Source: Microbulbifer hainanensis
Lineage (GTDB): Bacteria > Pseudomonadota > Gammaproteobacteria > Pseudomonadales > Cellvibrionaceae
Reading direction: 5' to 3'
Assembly: GCF_014904735.1 (NCBI RefSeq)
Contig: NZ_JACZCR010000028.1
Location: forward strand, 62,001 to 126,000
Length of the DNA stretch: 64,000 nucleotides
The notes under the pieces were generated by a model. It searched no databases, was not told the DNA's origin, and worked only from the letters and a program-made list of their open reading frames with translations. The number at the start of each line of letters is the position of its first letter. Within the stretch, counting starts at the first letter, position 1. Below are positions 35,942-45,811 of this stretch, one piece after another. The position numbers were made by a program, and so were the translations under genes.

Positions 35942-37885
35942 ATGAGCGAAAGTCGCCCGGAGCAGATCGCCCCCTACGGCAGCTGGAAATCCGCCATCGA
36001 CGCCGACCTGCTGGTACAGGGCAGCGTGCGTCTGAGCGAAGCCAGCCTGGTAGACGGACGCGCCTACTGGCTGGAGTCGCGCCCCACGGAAAAAGGCCGC
36101 TCGGTTTTGGTTCAGTTCTGTCCGAAACAGGGCCGGCGCGATGTCATTCCGGCACCGCTGAGCATTCGCTCCAAGGCTCATGAATACGGTGGCGCCAGCT
36201 ACCTGGTTTGTGGCGACACTGTGTATTTCGTCCTCGCCGACGACCAGCGTATCTACCGCATGCCGCTGGAAAAAGCGCTGCCCGAAGCCATCTCTCCCGA
36301 AGGGGACTTTCGCTACGCGGATTTCTGTCTCGACAGCCGACGCAACCGCCTGCTGTGCGTACAGGAGGATTACAGCGCGGAGGGAGAAGCACGCGCCCGT
36401 ATCGTCGCCATCGACCTGCAGGATCCGCTGGGCTCTGCGCCCGATATCATTGCCGAAGGCGCGGATTTCTATTCCAATCCCGCATTGAGTCCCAACGGCA
36501 GGCAGCTCTGCTACCTGCGCTGGTATCACCCCAATATGCCCTGGGATAGCACTGAACTGTGCCTCGCCCAACTCTCCGACGACGGCGCTATCGATAATGT
36601 GACCGTTGTGGCCGGTGGCCGAGAGGAATCGATCTTCCAACCGCAGTGGTCACCGGAGGGCGAACTCTTCTACGTGTCCGACCGCAGCGACTGGTGGAAT
36701 ATCTACCGTCTCGGCGAAGAGGCCCCCCTGTGGGCAACGGCCGCTGAATTTGCCACGCCGCAGTGGGTGTTCGGCATGTCCACCTACGGCTTTCTGAATT
36801 CCGATGAAATCCTGTGCACCTTCACCGAGGGCGGCCGCTGGCATCTGGCGCGGATCGATATCCACGCCCGCAGCCACCAGATTCTCCAGCACGCCTTCTG
36901 CGATATCGAAAGCGTCCACTGTGAAAGCCACAAGGCGGTGATGATCGCCGCCGGCGGCAGTGAGTTTCCGTCCGTGATGGGCTTCGACAACCACAGCGGT
37001 AAATTCACGCGCATCGCCAGCAGCAACAGCAGTGATCTGCCGGATGAATTATTTTCCCATGCCCAGGCGATCCAGTTTCCCGCCGGCGACCGCGAAGTTC
37101 ACGGCTTCTATTACCCGCCGCACAACCCGCATTTCAGCGCGCCCGAAGGCACCCTGCCCCCGCTGATCGTATTCAGCCACGGCGGCCCCACCGGCGCGAC
37201 TTCCGCCGGCCTGAACCTGAAAATCCAGTTCTGGACCAGCCGTGGCTTTGCAATACTTGACGTCAACTACTCCGGCAGCACCGGCTACGGCCGCCGCTAC
37301 CGCGAGCGGTTGAGAGACAACTGGGGCATTCTCGATGTGGAGGACGTCTGCGCCGGCGCCGAATACCTGGTTTCCAGGGGGCTCGCCGATCCGGAACGGC
37401 TACTGATCAAGGGCGGCAGTGCCGGCGGCTACACGGTGCTCGCCGCCCTGACCTTCCACAATACCTTCAGTGCCGGCGCCAGCCACTACGGCATCGGCGA
37501 CCTGAGCACACTGGCGCGGGACACGCACAAATTTGAATCACGCTATCTCGACAAACTGGTGGGCCCCTGGCCGGAAGCGGAGGCCCGCTACCGGGAGCGC
37601 TCACCAATCGAACACGTCGACCAGCTGAGTTGCCCGGTGATTTTCTTCCAGGGCCTCGAAGATAAAGTGGTGCCCCCCAATCAGGCGCAGACGATGGTCG
37701 ATGCGCTGAAAGCCCAGGGTATCCCCGTGGCCTATATCACCTTTGAAAATGAAGGCCACGGGTTCCGCGGCGGCGACAGCATCAAGATGGCACTCGAGGG
37801 CGAACTGGAATTCTATAGCCGGGTATTCGGCTTCCCGTTGCCGCAACCCGGCCCGGGTATCAACATCGCCAACCTGAATCAATAA
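35942..37885 (+). CDS. S9 family prolyl oligopeptidase-like peptidase
   Basis: 647 residues. An N-terminal beta-propeller region (TolB/WD40-like repeats such as SKAHEYGGASYLV and PQWSPEGELFYVSDRSDWWNIYRL) precedes a C-terminal alpha/beta-hydrolase domain. The catalytic serine is in LLIKGGSAGGYTVLAAL, the Asp in GLEDKVVPPNQA and the His in ENEGHGFRGGDS. No signal peptide, so cytosolic. ATG 35942 is chosen because MSESRPEQIAPYGSWKS matches the usual start; the frame is open to 35819. Only 13 bases separate it from greB. Confidence 0.9.
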   Translation: MSESRPEQIAPYGSWKSAIDADLLVQGSVRLSEASLVDGRAYWLESRPTEKGRSVLVQFCPKQGRRDVIPAPLSIRSKAHEYGGASYLVCGDTVYFVLADDQRIYRMPLEKALPEAISPEGDFRYADFCLDSRRNRLLCVQEDYSAEGEARARIVAIDLQDPLGSAPDIIAEGADFYSNPALSPNGRQLCYLRWYHPNMPWDSTELCLAQLSDDGAIDNVTVVAGGREESIFQPQWSPEGELFYVSDRSDWWNIYRLGEEAPLWATAAEFATPQWVFGMSTYGFLNSDEILCTFTEGGRWHLARIDIHARSHQILQHAFCDIESVHCESHKAVMIAAGGSEFPSVMGFDNHSGKFTRIASSNSSDLPDELFSHAQAIQFPAGDREVHGFYYPPHNPHFSAPEGTLPPLIVFSHGGPTGATSAGLNLKIQFWTSRGFAILDVNYSGSTGYGRRYRERLRDNWGILDVEDVCAGAEYLVSRGLADPERLLIKGGSAGGYTVLAALTFHNTFSAGASHYGIGDLSTLARDTHKFESRYLDKLVGPWPEAEARYRERSPIEHVDQLSCPVIFFQGLEDKVVPPNQAQTMVDALKAQGIPVAYITFENEGHGFRGGDSIKMALEGELEFYSRVFGFPLPQPGPGINIANLNQ

Positions 37886-37898
37886 CTGGACGTAAAAC

Positions 37899-38399
37899 AT
37901 GGGACGATGGAGACCACCGCGCCCGCGCGGTTCCCGCTATATCACCCCCGAAGGAGCGAAGCGCATGCGCGCCGAAGTAAAACACCTGTGGGAGGTGGAG
38001 CGCCCGCGCGTCACCAACGCGGTCAGTGAAGCCGCCAAACTCGGCGACCGGTCGGAAAATGCCGATTATATCTACGGGAAAAAGCGCCTGCGGGAAATAG
38101 ACAGCCGGGTACGCTTCCTGACCAAACGACTGGAAGAAATCACGGTTGTCGATCGCATACCCGAAGAACGGGAAAAGGTTTTCTTCGGCGCCTGGGTCAC
38201 CATCGAAGACGACGAAGAAAACACCCGCACCTACCGCATCGTCGGACCCGATGAGTTCGATGTGAAGCAGGGACTGATCTCGATGGATTCCCCAGTGGCA
38301 CGCGCCCTGCTCGGACGCCGCCTCGACGACGAAGTGGACCTCAAGATCGAGGAGCGCTGGGTGACCTTCTATATCGTCGAAATCCGCTACGAGCTTTGA
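37899..38399 (+). CDS. greB: Transcription elongation factor GreB
   Basis: 166 residues. N-terminal coiled-coil (SRYITPEGAKRMRAEVKHLWEVERPRVTNAVSEAAKLGDRSENADYIYGKKRLREID) with the acidic tip residues expected to reach the RNA polymerase active site, and a C-terminal FKBP-like domain (WVTIEDDEENTRTYRIVGPDEFD..). RRLDDEVDLKI and the ENADYIYGKKRLREI segment favour GreB over GreA. It rescues backtracked RNA polymerase by stimulating transcript cleavage. Confidence 0.94.
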   Translation: MGRWRPPRPRGSRYITPEGAKRMRAEVKHLWEVERPRVTNAVSEAAKLGDRSENADYIYGKKRLREIDSRVRFLTKRLEEITVVDRIPEEREKVFFGAWVTIEDDEENTRTYRIVGPDEFDVKQGLISMDSPVARALLGRRLDDEVDLKIEERWVTFYIVEIRYEL

Positions 38400-38477
38400 A
38401 CCCCGCGCCCCCGCGCATCGAAATGTGGAAACAGGCACCGGAATCTGAAACCGCTGGGAACTTTGAGGAAGTATGAC

Positions 38478-38963
38478 ATGCAGCGCCAGTACTCGCCCGA
38501 GGACGTGGATATCGTCGAACTCCCGGCGATCAATCTCGCGGTACTTGAACACCGCGGTGCCCCAGCCGCCCTCGGTGCCTCAATCCTGGAATTTATCCAG
38601 TGGCGACGGGAAAACGACGCCCTGCACGACACCAGCAGAACCTTCAACATCCTCTACAACGCCCCGGAAAACACGCCACCGGCAGAGTTCCGCTTCGACT
38701 TGGGCGCAGAGGTCAGAAAACCAGTGACAGAAAATACACAGGGCCTGGTTGCAAAGACGATTCCCGCGGGGCGCTATGCCCGCCTCCGCCTTACCGGTAG
38801 CGACGACGCCCTCGGCGCCAGCGTCACTTACCTTTACCGGCATTGGCTCCCGGATAGCGGCGAAGAATTGCGCGACTTTCCGCTGTTTTTCGAACGGGTA
38901 CGATTTTATCCGGACCTACCGGAGCAGGAAATGATTACGGATATTTTCCTGCCACTCAAATAG
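38478..38963 (+). CDS. GyrI-like effector-binding domain protein
   Basis: 161 residues starting at ATG 38478, six bases after GAGGAAG; an in-frame TTG at 38463 is rejected. The sequence follows the stand-alone GyrI-like/AraC effector-binding fold: VDIVELPAINLAVLEHRGAP (first strand-helix), FNILYNAPENTPPAEFRFDLGAEV, TIPAGRYARLRLTGSDDALGASVTYLYRHWLPDSGEE. Such proteins bind small hydrophobic molecules; some antagonise gyrase inhibitors. No DNA-binding domain is present. Role unknown. Confidence 0.78.
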   Translation: MQRQYSPEDVDIVELPAINLAVLEHRGAPAALGASILEFIQWRRENDALHDTSRTFNILYNAPENTPPAEFRFDLGAEVRKPVTENTQGLVAKTIPAGRYARLRLTGSDDALGASVTYLYRHWLPDSGEELRDFPLFFERVRFYPDLPEQEMITDIFLPLK

Positions 38964-39026
38964 GAAAAAATAGCGAGTGCGACCCTATACTGAACGGTAT
39001 TGTTTATAACGGCACCCAAGGTAGGT

Positions 39027-40058
39027 ATGACAGCTTCGCTCGCAGAAAAAGGCACTATTCGCGCCTCGTCACTCACCGGCTTTATTGACCTCGTGGATCG
39101 TCTCGGTGGCGATTCAACTGAACTGCTGCGTGAGAATGGGATAGAGCCGGAGGAATTGGACAATCCGGACAACGTATTGCATTACTCCGCCGTGGCCGGC
39201 GTTATTGAGGAGTCAGCATGTCGACTGCAGTGCCCCGATTTCGGTCTGCGACTGGCGGAGCAACAGGATTTGATGATCCTCGGCCAGTTGGCGATCATGG
39301 CGCTCAACAAGCCAACCGTCGGCAGTGCGCTCGACACCATTGCCCAATTCATCAATTATTATGCCGCCGGCCTCATCGTGCAGCTGCGTCACGGCTGGCA
39401 ACCAGACAAGGTCTTGCTAGAACTGGTGATAAATACCAGTATGGAAAATCCGCGCCAAGTGTACGAGCTTTCTGTCGGCGTGGCCTACAAGATCATGCGC
39501 ATATTGAGCGGCGATACGTTTCACGCCAATAGCGTGCTTGTACGGACGGATTCTCCGCTTGAGCAAAAACGCTACTGGCGTTTTTTTCACGCGCCTGTGG
39601 CACTCACACAAGAAGTCAATGGATTGCTGTTTGACAACGGCTACCTGGACAAAAAAATTGACATCAACAATCCCCACTTGCGGGATTTGGTCGCGCATCA
39701 CATCGGCGGCGTTGTAGGCACCCCTCCCGACAGCTTGAGATACCGGGTAGAAACCGCTATCCGCCGGTTGCTCTCCACCCACCGCAGCACGCTAAAAAAT
39801 GTTGCCCAGCAGCTGGGCATGACCCCGGACGAACTTAGCACGGCGCTCCAGCTTGAACCGATCGATTTCGAGACTTTGCGGGACCGTATTCGCCGCGAAC
39901 GGGCCGACGCTTATCTGTGCGAAGAACAGATCCCGATAGACCAAGTGGCGGCCATGTTGGGATTCGACGGCAAGCACGAGTTGGCTGAGGCCTGCCGACG
40001 CTGGTTCGATGTCTCCCCCCTTGAGCGACGCCATCACTTGCGCAAGCAGGGACCCTAG
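39027..40058 (+). CDS. AraC-type transcriptional regulator with divergent HTH
   Basis: 343 residues. The N-terminal part (GFIDLVDRLGGDSTELLRENGIEPEELDNPDNVLHYSAVAGVIEESACRLQCPDFGLRLAEQQDLMILGQL) matches the AraC-type arabinose-binding-like domain (PF12625 type). The C-terminal AraC double HTH is recognisable (NVAQQLGMTPDELSTALQLEPIDFETLRDRIRRERADAYLCEEQIPIDQVAAMLGFDGKHELAEACRRWFDVSPLERRHH) but altered. ATG 39027 is preceded by AAGG; an in-frame TTG at 39000 is less likely. Likely a regulator of a neighbouring or distant catabolic gene; ligand unknown. Confidence 0.82.
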   Translation: MTASLAEKGTIRASSLTGFIDLVDRLGGDSTELLRENGIEPEELDNPDNVLHYSAVAGVIEESACRLQCPDFGLRLAEQQDLMILGQLAIMALNKPTVGSALDTIAQFINYYAAGLIVQLRHGWQPDKVLLELVINTSMENPRQVYELSVGVAYKIMRILSGDTFHANSVLVRTDSPLEQKRYWRFFHAPVALTQEVNGLLFDNGYLDKKIDINNPHLRDLVAHHIGGVVGTPPDSLRYRVETAIRRLLSTHRSTLKNVAQQLGMTPDELSTALQLEPIDFETLRDRIRRERADAYLCEEQIPIDQVAAMLGFDGKHELAEACRRWFDVSPLERRHHLRKQGP

Positions 40059-40105
40059 GACTGCTGTCCCTTCAGCATCGGTGCCTCTTTTTTTCACAAT
40101 ATATG

Positions 40106-41152
40106 TCAGCAACAGGGCACATCAGTTCTGTCCGCACCCGTGGCTGCTTGATCAAACGGCAGACCACCACCACAACCTTCAAAAATTCCGAAGTGCCGTG
40201 AAAAGTCCCCGATAAATTCAAAGTGATCGGCGAAGCGTGTTTCCGCCAGCATGCGCCAAGTATTGCCGCAGACGGGAAATACACGACCGTGCTCGATGGC
40301 ATGATGCTTGTCGAGATCGAAACGCTGGGGGCAATTGTCCACAGAACCCCGGTAAACAACTGCCTGGCCGTAGTCTTCACACGCGGGCTCCAGTTCGTCG
40401 AGCTTGAACAGACGATAGGTCGCAGAGAAAAAGCGCAGATTGCCGACCCGCTCGCGCAATGTGTCTTCAGTGATTGCCAGTGGTCGATCCGTTACCAGGC
40501 GCGGATCTAGAAAACCGCTGGCCCGCGCCAGATTTTCAAAATCGTTCCAGTAAAGGGCACCACCGAGGCACTCACCATAGAGCACCGGGTCATTGCGGAC
40601 GCTATCTGGTACGCGGCGATCAGCGTAGACGTCGGAAAAATAAAATTCGCCGCCGGGTTTCAGCAAACGGTGCACACCGCGCAATACCGACTCCTTGTCT
40701 GGGCTCAGGTTGATGACGCAATTGGAGACAATGACATCAAAACTGCCCGGCGACAGATCCAACTCTTCCAGACGCTCGATATAGCCGCGCAGGAATCCCA
40801 CATTGTCGAAACCGAACTGCTCGGCATGCCATTGCCGATGGGCTTCAGCCACCGCCAGCTGTTCTTCGGTCATGTCCACACCGACAACCTCGCCGCTCTC
40901 GCCGACGAGTTGCGCCAATGCATAGACATCGCGCCCCGACCCGCACCCCAGATCCAGCACCCGGCAGCCGCGTAGCAGCTCCGGACATACCAGGCCGCAA
41001 CCGTAGTAGCGGGACAGCACCTCCGGGTGAATCCGCGCCAGTAGTGGCTTGAGCCATTCCGGGACTTCGCTGATATCACAACAAGCGTCCGTTTTGAGAT
41101 CAGCACTGCCCTGTAACTGTTTGCCGTAATAATCCTGCACTACTTCATGCAT
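40106..41152 (-). CDS. arsM: Arsenite methyltransferase (ArsM-like)
   Basis: 348 residues. SAM motif I is VLDLGCGSGRDVYALAQLVG, followed by VVGVDMTEEQL and FDVIVSNCVINLSPDKESVLRGVHRLLKPGGEFYFSDVYADRRVP, which are typical of ArsM (AS3MT) proteins. Cysteines expected to bind As(III) are present: a CC pair near residue 24-25, and Cys in SNCVINL and at VCGNTWRML. A second CC pair forms the extreme C-terminus (DVPCC). ArsM methylates arsenite to volatile or less retained species. No arsR, arsB or arsC lies nearby. Confidence 0.82.
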   Translation of the reverse strand: MHEVVQDYYGKQLQGSADLKTDACCDISEVPEWLKPLLARIHPEVLSRYYGCGLVCPELLRGCRVLDLGCGSGRDVYALAQLVGESGEVVGVDMTEEQLAVAEAHRQWHAEQFGFDNVGFLRGYIERLEELDLSPGSFDVIVSNCVINLSPDKESVLRGVHRLLKPGGEFYFSDVYADRRVPDSVRNDPVLYGECLGGALYWNDFENLARASGFLDPRLVTDRPLAITEDTLRERVGNLRFFSATYRLFKLDELEPACEDYGQAVVYRGSVDNCPQRFDLDKHHAIEHGRVFPVCGNTWRMLAETRFADHFEFIGDFSRHFGIFEGCGGGLPFDQAATGADRTDVPCC

Positions 41153-41305
41153 CGCTCTCTTCCTGTTCTATCACCGACGGACTGCACTGCGCTGGCAGGC
41201 TATTCCGCCACCGCCACCGCCACGTTATTGAAAATTCGACCAACCGCGCCAGTTAACTAAACTTAGGCCCAGTGTCCAGCCAGGTGTGCCGCAAATCAAC
41301 CAATA

Positions 41306-42616
41306 ATGATGCCGACCGACCCGAGCCAGCAGGTAACCGGTGGTACTCTACCGGGCCAGCTTCATGCGTTTTTTGATTTCGAGAGCCTGATCGCTTTCGG
41401 CATCGCCCTTGGCCTCGGGCTGCTGATCGGCCTGCAGAGGGAGCGCACCGCGGACCGCCTCGGCGGCATTCGCACTTACCCGTTAATTGCGATTTTCGGT
41501 GCTCTGGCCGCCAGGCTCAGTGAGCTGCACGACATTCCCTGGCTGGTGCCGGCCGGACTGCTGTGCATGACCATACTGGTCCTGCTGGGCAATGTGGAGC
41601 GGATGCGCGGTGAACAGGAGAGCACCGGCATCACCACAGAGGTGTCGGCGCTGCTGATGTACCTGCTGGGCGCCTTCCTGGTGCTCGGGGAGATGATGGT
41701 GGCCGTCGCCCTGGGCGCCACCATCGCGGTGCTATTGCACCTGAAACCCACCTTGCACAAATTCGCCAAGCGACTGCCGGAACAAGACCTGCACGCCATC
41801 ATACAGTTCGCGCTGATCTCGCTGATCATTCTGCCGGTGCTGCCGAACCGCACCTTCGGCCCCTACGACGTCCTCAACCCGTTCAAGATCTGGCTCTTGG
41901 TGGTGCTGATCGTCGGCATCGGTCTCGGCGGTTACGGGGTCTACAAGCTGGTCGGTACCCGTGCCGGCACCCTGCTCAGCGGCTTGATCGGCGGCTTGAT
42001 CTCCTCGACCGCGACCACCGTCAGCTACGCCCGTCGCGCCAAGATCAATCGCGGTATCTCCGAATTAGCCGCACTGGTGATTCTGATCGCGTCCACCACT
42101 CTATTTGTCCGCATGTTCGTCGAGATTTCCGTTGTGGCGCCGAGGATACTCTCTAAAGTGGCCGCGCCTCTGGCATTGCTACTGATCATCCATCTGGTCA
42201 TCTGCACGCTGGCCTACCGTTCTGTAGGGCAGCATGAGAAATCCATGCCGGAGCAGAGTAACCCGGCGGAGCTCACGCCCGCGCTAATCTTCGGTGCGCT
42301 CTATGCGTTAATCACTATTGCGATCGCCGCCGCCAAGGAATATTTCGGCAGTCGCGGTATTTATGTCGTGGCCCTGATCTCCGGGTTTACCGATGTAGAC
42401 GCGATCACTTTGTCCACCGCTAATCTGGCCGGCGCCGGCACCATTGAGGTCTCCACCGCGTGGCGGGCGATGGTGATCGCAACCCTTGCCAATATGATCT
42501 TCAAGACCGGGGCCGCCAGTATCCTTGGCGGCGTCGAGCTGATGCGACGACTATTGCTTCTGTTTGCCCTGCCCTTCGCCGCCGGCCTTGTGGTATTGGC
42601 GCTCTGGCCGAATTGA
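41306..42616 (+). CDS. MgtC/SapB-DUF4010 membrane protein
   Basis: 436 residues, about twelve hydrophobic segments. The N-terminal MgtC-like region ([39 protein letters not shown]) carries the family's arginine-rich QRER motif, and the remainder matches DUF4010 ([43 protein letters not shown]). Function unproven; MgtC relatives affect magnesium or phosphate stress. ATG 41306 has no strong ribosome-binding site. The next gene starts 88 bases later and may or may not be co-transcribed. Confidence 0.85.
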   Translation: MMPTDPSQQVTGGTLPGQLHAFFDFESLIAFGIALGLGLLIGLQRERTADRLGGIRTYPLIAIFGALAARLSELHDIPWLVPAGLLCMTILVLLGNVERMRGEQESTGITTEVSALLMYLLGAFLVLGEMMVAVALGATIAVLLHLKPTLHKFAKRLPEQDLHAIIQFALISLIILPVLPNRTFGPYDVLNPFKIWLLVVLIVGIGLGGYGVYKLVGTRAGTLLSGLIGGLISSTATTVSYARRAKINRGISELAALVILIASTTLFVRMFVEISVVAPRILSKVAAPLALLLIIHLVICTLAYRSVGQHEKSMPEQSNPAELTPALIFGALYALITIAIAAAKEYFGSRGIYVVALISGFTDVDAITLSTANLAGAGTIEVSTAWRAMVIATLANMIFKTGAASILGGVELMRRLLLLFALPFAAGLVVLALWPN

Positions 42617-42704
42617 TCGTGTCCGCCGGCTCTCGTCTGTCACGAGTTACTTTAATTCTGGAGGAAAAGCGTCGCACATCATGGCCCGCACCAGGAGCAG
42701 CAGT

Positions 42705-43421
42705 GTGAACACGGTCGATAACGCCGCCTTTCGCGCCGAGGGACTCACCAAGGTCTACGGCGTGGGCGAGTCCAAGGTGTACGCGCTGCGTGGCGTGGAC
42801 CTGCAGGTACCGCGAGGCGAAATGGTGGTGTTGCTCGGTCCATCGGGCAGTGGCAAATCCACCCTGCTCAATATTCTCGGCGGCCTCGATTCGCCCACTG
42901 AGGGCAAGGTCTTTTTCGGCACCCGTGAACTGACGGCTTTTGACGACCGCCATCTCACCCTGTTCCGCCGCGAGTCAGTGGGCTTCGTTTTCCAGTTCTA
43001 CAACCTGATTCCCAGCCTGACCGCACGGGAAAACGTGGCGCTGGTTACCGAGATCGCCCGGGATCCGATGGCGCCTGAGGAGGCCTTGGCGCTGGTGGGA
43101 CTGGAGCCGCGCATGGACCACTTTCCCGCTCAGCTCTCCGGCGGTGAACAGCAACGCGTGGCGATTGCGCGGGCGATCGCCAAGAAACCGCAAGTGCTCT
43201 TCTGCGATGAGCCCACCGGCGCACTGGACAGCCAGACCGGGATCGTGGTGCTGCAGGCCATCGCGCGGGTAAACCACGAACTGAATACCACCACCATGGT
43301 TATCACCCACAATGCCGGTATCGCCGCCATGGCCGACCGGGTACTGCAGATGGCCGATGGCGAAATCCAGGACATACGCATCAACGCCGAGCCCTGCGAC
43401 CCGGCCGCCTTGAGTTGGTAG
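42705..43421 (+). CDS. ABC transporter ATP-binding protein, MacB/LolD type (GTG start)
   Basis: 238 residues from GTG 42705, which has AGGAG 7 bases upstream; ATG 42681 in the same frame has its GGAGG too far away. Walker [10 protein letters not shown], the Q-loop [10 protein letters not shown], signature LSGGEQQR, Walker [17 protein letters not shown] and the H-loop VITHNAGIA are all present. The LolD/MacB-type subfamily pairs with FtsX-like permeases, and the permease follows after 10 bases. Energises the export system encoded by this operon. Confidence 0.92.
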   Translation: MNTVDNAAFRAEGLTKVYGVGESKVYALRGVDLQVPRGEMVVLLGPSGSGKSTLLNILGGLDSPTEGKVFFGTRELTAFDDRHLTLFRRESVGFVFQFYNLIPSLTARENVALVTEIARDPMAPEEALALVGLEPRMDHFPAQLSGGEQQRVAIARAIAKKPQVLFCDEPTGALDSQTGIVVLQAIARVNHELNTTTMVITHNAGIAAMADRVLQMADGEIQDIRINAEPCDPAALSW

Positions 43422-43431
43422 GAACCAGCCC

Positions 43432-45810
43432 ATGCTAATCGAACTGTGCAAACCACTGGATCGCAAATTGTTGCGCGACCTGTGGGCGATCAAGGGACAG
43501 GCACTGGCCATTGCCCTGGTCATTGGCTGCGGTATAGGTATGTATATCATGTCGCGCGGCATGCTGGAGTCCCTGCAGGAAACCCGCAACGCCTATTACG
43601 AGCGCTATCGCTTCGCCGACCTGTGGGCGCCAGTCAAGCGCGCCCCGGATGCCCTCCTCGAACAGATTGCCACGCTGCCCGGCGTGCGCCGGGCTGAAAC
43701 CCGCATCCGCGCCGGAGTGATTCTGGACGTCGAAGGTGCCAGCGCACCGATAACGGGCGAAATACAATCCCTGCCGGAAAAGCCCACTCCACATATCAAC
43801 GATATTGTGTTGCGCCGGGGCCGCTACTTTGACCCGCAGCACGAAGAGGAAGTGCTGGCCCTGCAATCTTTCGTCGAAGCCCACGGTCTCGGCCCCGGCG
43901 ATCACCTGTACGCCATTCTGAACGGCACCAAGAAAAAACTCACCATCACCGGCGTGGTGTTGTCACCGGAATATGTCTACGCCATTTCGCCCGGTGAAAT
44001 CGTGCCGGACAAAAAACGATTCGGGGTCTTGTGGATGAACCGCGAGGCGCTGGCCAATGCCTTTGACCTGGACGGGGCCTTTAACGAAGCCGCGCTGCTT
44101 CTCTCTCCGGGCGCCAGCGAAGATGCGGTGATCGAGCGTCTCGATACCCTGCTCAAGCGCTTTGGCGCCACCGGTGCCTACGGCCGCAAGCAGCAGATAT
44201 CCGACCAGTTCCTCACTAACGAGATCAACCAGCTCAACACGATGGGCCGCGTGCTGCCGCCGGTATTCCTGCTGGTAGCGGCGTTCCTGCTGAACGTGGT
44301 GATCAACCGCCTGATCGACACCGAGCGCGAGCAGATCGGGCTGCTCAAGGCATTCGGCTACAGCGGCGTCAGCGTAGCCCTGCACTACCTCAAAATGATT
44401 GGCGTCGTCACCCTGCTCGGCATTGCCATCGGCATGGTCCTGGGGCTGTGGCTGGGCCACGGCCTGGCGGCTATGTACCAGGACTATTTCAAGTTTCCCT
44501 TCCTGCTGTTTAGCGCTCCCGCCGATGTCTACCTGATCGCTATCGGTGCCAGCCTCGCGGTTGCGGGCACCGGCACCGTTTCCGCGGTACTGCGGGCCAC
44601 ACGTCTGGAACCCGCTGTGGCGATGGTGCCCCCGCCACCACCGGACTACAGCCGGTCGGCAGCCGGCCTTGAGCGCCTGGCACGCTGGCTCGACCAGCCC
44701 ACCCGCATGATCCTGCGCCACCTGTACCGCTGGCCCAAGCGCGCGGGACTGACAGTGCTCGGTATCGGCATGTCCATGGGCCTGTTGATCGGCTCGAGTT
44801 TTTCGCTGGATGCCATGCTGTATATGGTCGATATCAGCTTCAATGTGATCGACCGCCAGGATGTCACAGTCAATTTCGTCGAACCGCGCAACCTGCGCGC
44901 CGTACAGGACTTGCTGCACGCACCGGGCGTGATGGCCGCCGAACCCTTTCGCGCTGTCCCTGTCGTATTGCGCAACGGCCAGTTCAAGCGCCGCGAGGCC
45001 ATTGTCGGCCTATCCGACAACGCAGAGCTGAGCCGCGTGGTGGACACGGCCTTGCGCCCGGTGCCCCTGCCCCCGGACGGCCTGTTGCTGTCGGACAAAC
45101 TGGCAGAGCTGTTACACGTCGAGGCCGGTGATCTGCTGCGGGTAGAAATCCGCACCGGGCGGCGGCCGGAAGTAGATATCCCAGTGCGCGGTATCGTCAA
45201 AACCTACATGGGCACGGCGGCCTACATGAATCTGGACAGCCTCAATAGCCTGCTCAAGGAGGATATCGCCATCACCGGAGGCTACCTGCTGGTGGACTCC
45301 CAGCACACCGACGCGCTCTACCGCGCACTGAAAAACACACCTGTAGTCTCCGGTGTCAGCCTGCAGGAACAGGCACAAAACGCTTTTTACGATACCTTGC
45401 AGGAAAGCCTCGGTACCTTTGTGTTCTTCAACACCCTGTTCGCCGGATTGATTGCCGTGGGCGTGGTCTACAACAATGCGCGCATTTCTCTGTCAGAACG
45501 CGGTCGCGAGCTGGCGAGCCTGCGGGTGCTGGGCCTGACCCGCGGTGAAGTGTCCTACATTCTCCTGGGAGAACTGGCGCTGCTGACCCTGCTGGCCCTG
45601 CCGCTAGGGGCCTTTCTCGGTTACGCACTGGCGCGCGGACTCGTGTATTCGTTTAACACCGAGCTGTTTCGCATTCCGCTGATCATTAGCCCCGCCACCT
45701 ACGGCTATGCCGTGCTGGTAGTGGTACTGGCAGCCATCGGTTCCGGCCTGTTGGTGCGCCGGCGGATCGATCGCCTCGATCTGATCAGCGTCCTGAAGAC
45801 CCGGGAGTGA
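43432..45810 (+). CDS. FtsX-like ABC transporter permease
   Basis: 792 residues. A signal-anchor-like first helix (IKGQALAIALVIGCGIGMYIMSRGM) precedes a long periplasmic MacB-PCD-like domain. Two FtsX domains follow: one around 270-400 (LPPVFLLVAAFLLNVVINRLIDTEREQIGLLKAFGYS) and one at the C-terminus (FVFFNTLFAGLIAVGVVYNNARISLSERGRELASLRVLGLTRGEV). Such double-FtsX permeases move lipids, peptides or act mechanically on periplasmic partners rather than pumping ions. Substrate unknown. Confidence 0.88.
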   Translation: MLIELCKPLDRKLLRDLWAIKGQALAIALVIGCGIGMYIMSRGMLESLQETRNAYYERYRFADLWAPVKRAPDALLEQIATLPGVRRAETRIRAGVILDVEGASAPITGEIQSLPEKPTPHINDIVLRRGRYFDPQHEEEVLALQSFVEAHGLGPGDHLYAILNGTKKKLTITGVVLSPEYVYAISPGEIVPDKKRFGVLWMNREALANAFDLDGAFNEAALLLSPGASEDAVIERLDTLLKRFGATGAYGRKQQISDQFLTNEINQLNTMGRVLPPVFLLVAAFLLNVVINRLIDTEREQIGLLKAFGYSGVSVALHYLKMIGVVTLLGIAIGMVLGLWLGHGLAAMYQDYFKFPFLLFSAPADVYLIAIGASLAVAGTGTVSAVLRATRLEPAVAMVPPPPPDYSRSAAGLERLARWLDQPTRMILRHLYRWPKRAGLTVLGIGMSMGLLIGSSFSLDAMLYMVDISFNVIDRQDVTVNFVEPRNLRAVQDLLHAPGVMAAEPFRAVPVVLRNGQFKRREAIVGLSDNAELSRVVDTALRPVPLPPDGLLLSDKLAELLHVEAGDLLRVEIRTGRRPEVDIPVRGIVKTYMGTAAYMNLDSLNSLLKEDIAITGGYLLVDSQHTDALYRALKNTPVVSGVSLQEQAQNAFYDTLQESLGTFVFFNTLFAGLIAVGVVYNNARISLSERGRELASLRVLGLTRGEVSYILLGELALLTLLALPLGAFLGYALARGLVYSFNTELFRIPLIISPATYGYAVLVVVLAAIGSGLLVRRRIDRLDLISVLKTRE

Positions 45811-45811
45811 T

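Noticed and set aside
35639..36640. A 333-residue minus-strand frame crossing the BKACE/S9 gap
   Set aside because: It overlaps the 5' end of BKACE in another frame and runs antisense to the S9 peptidase; no recognisable product.
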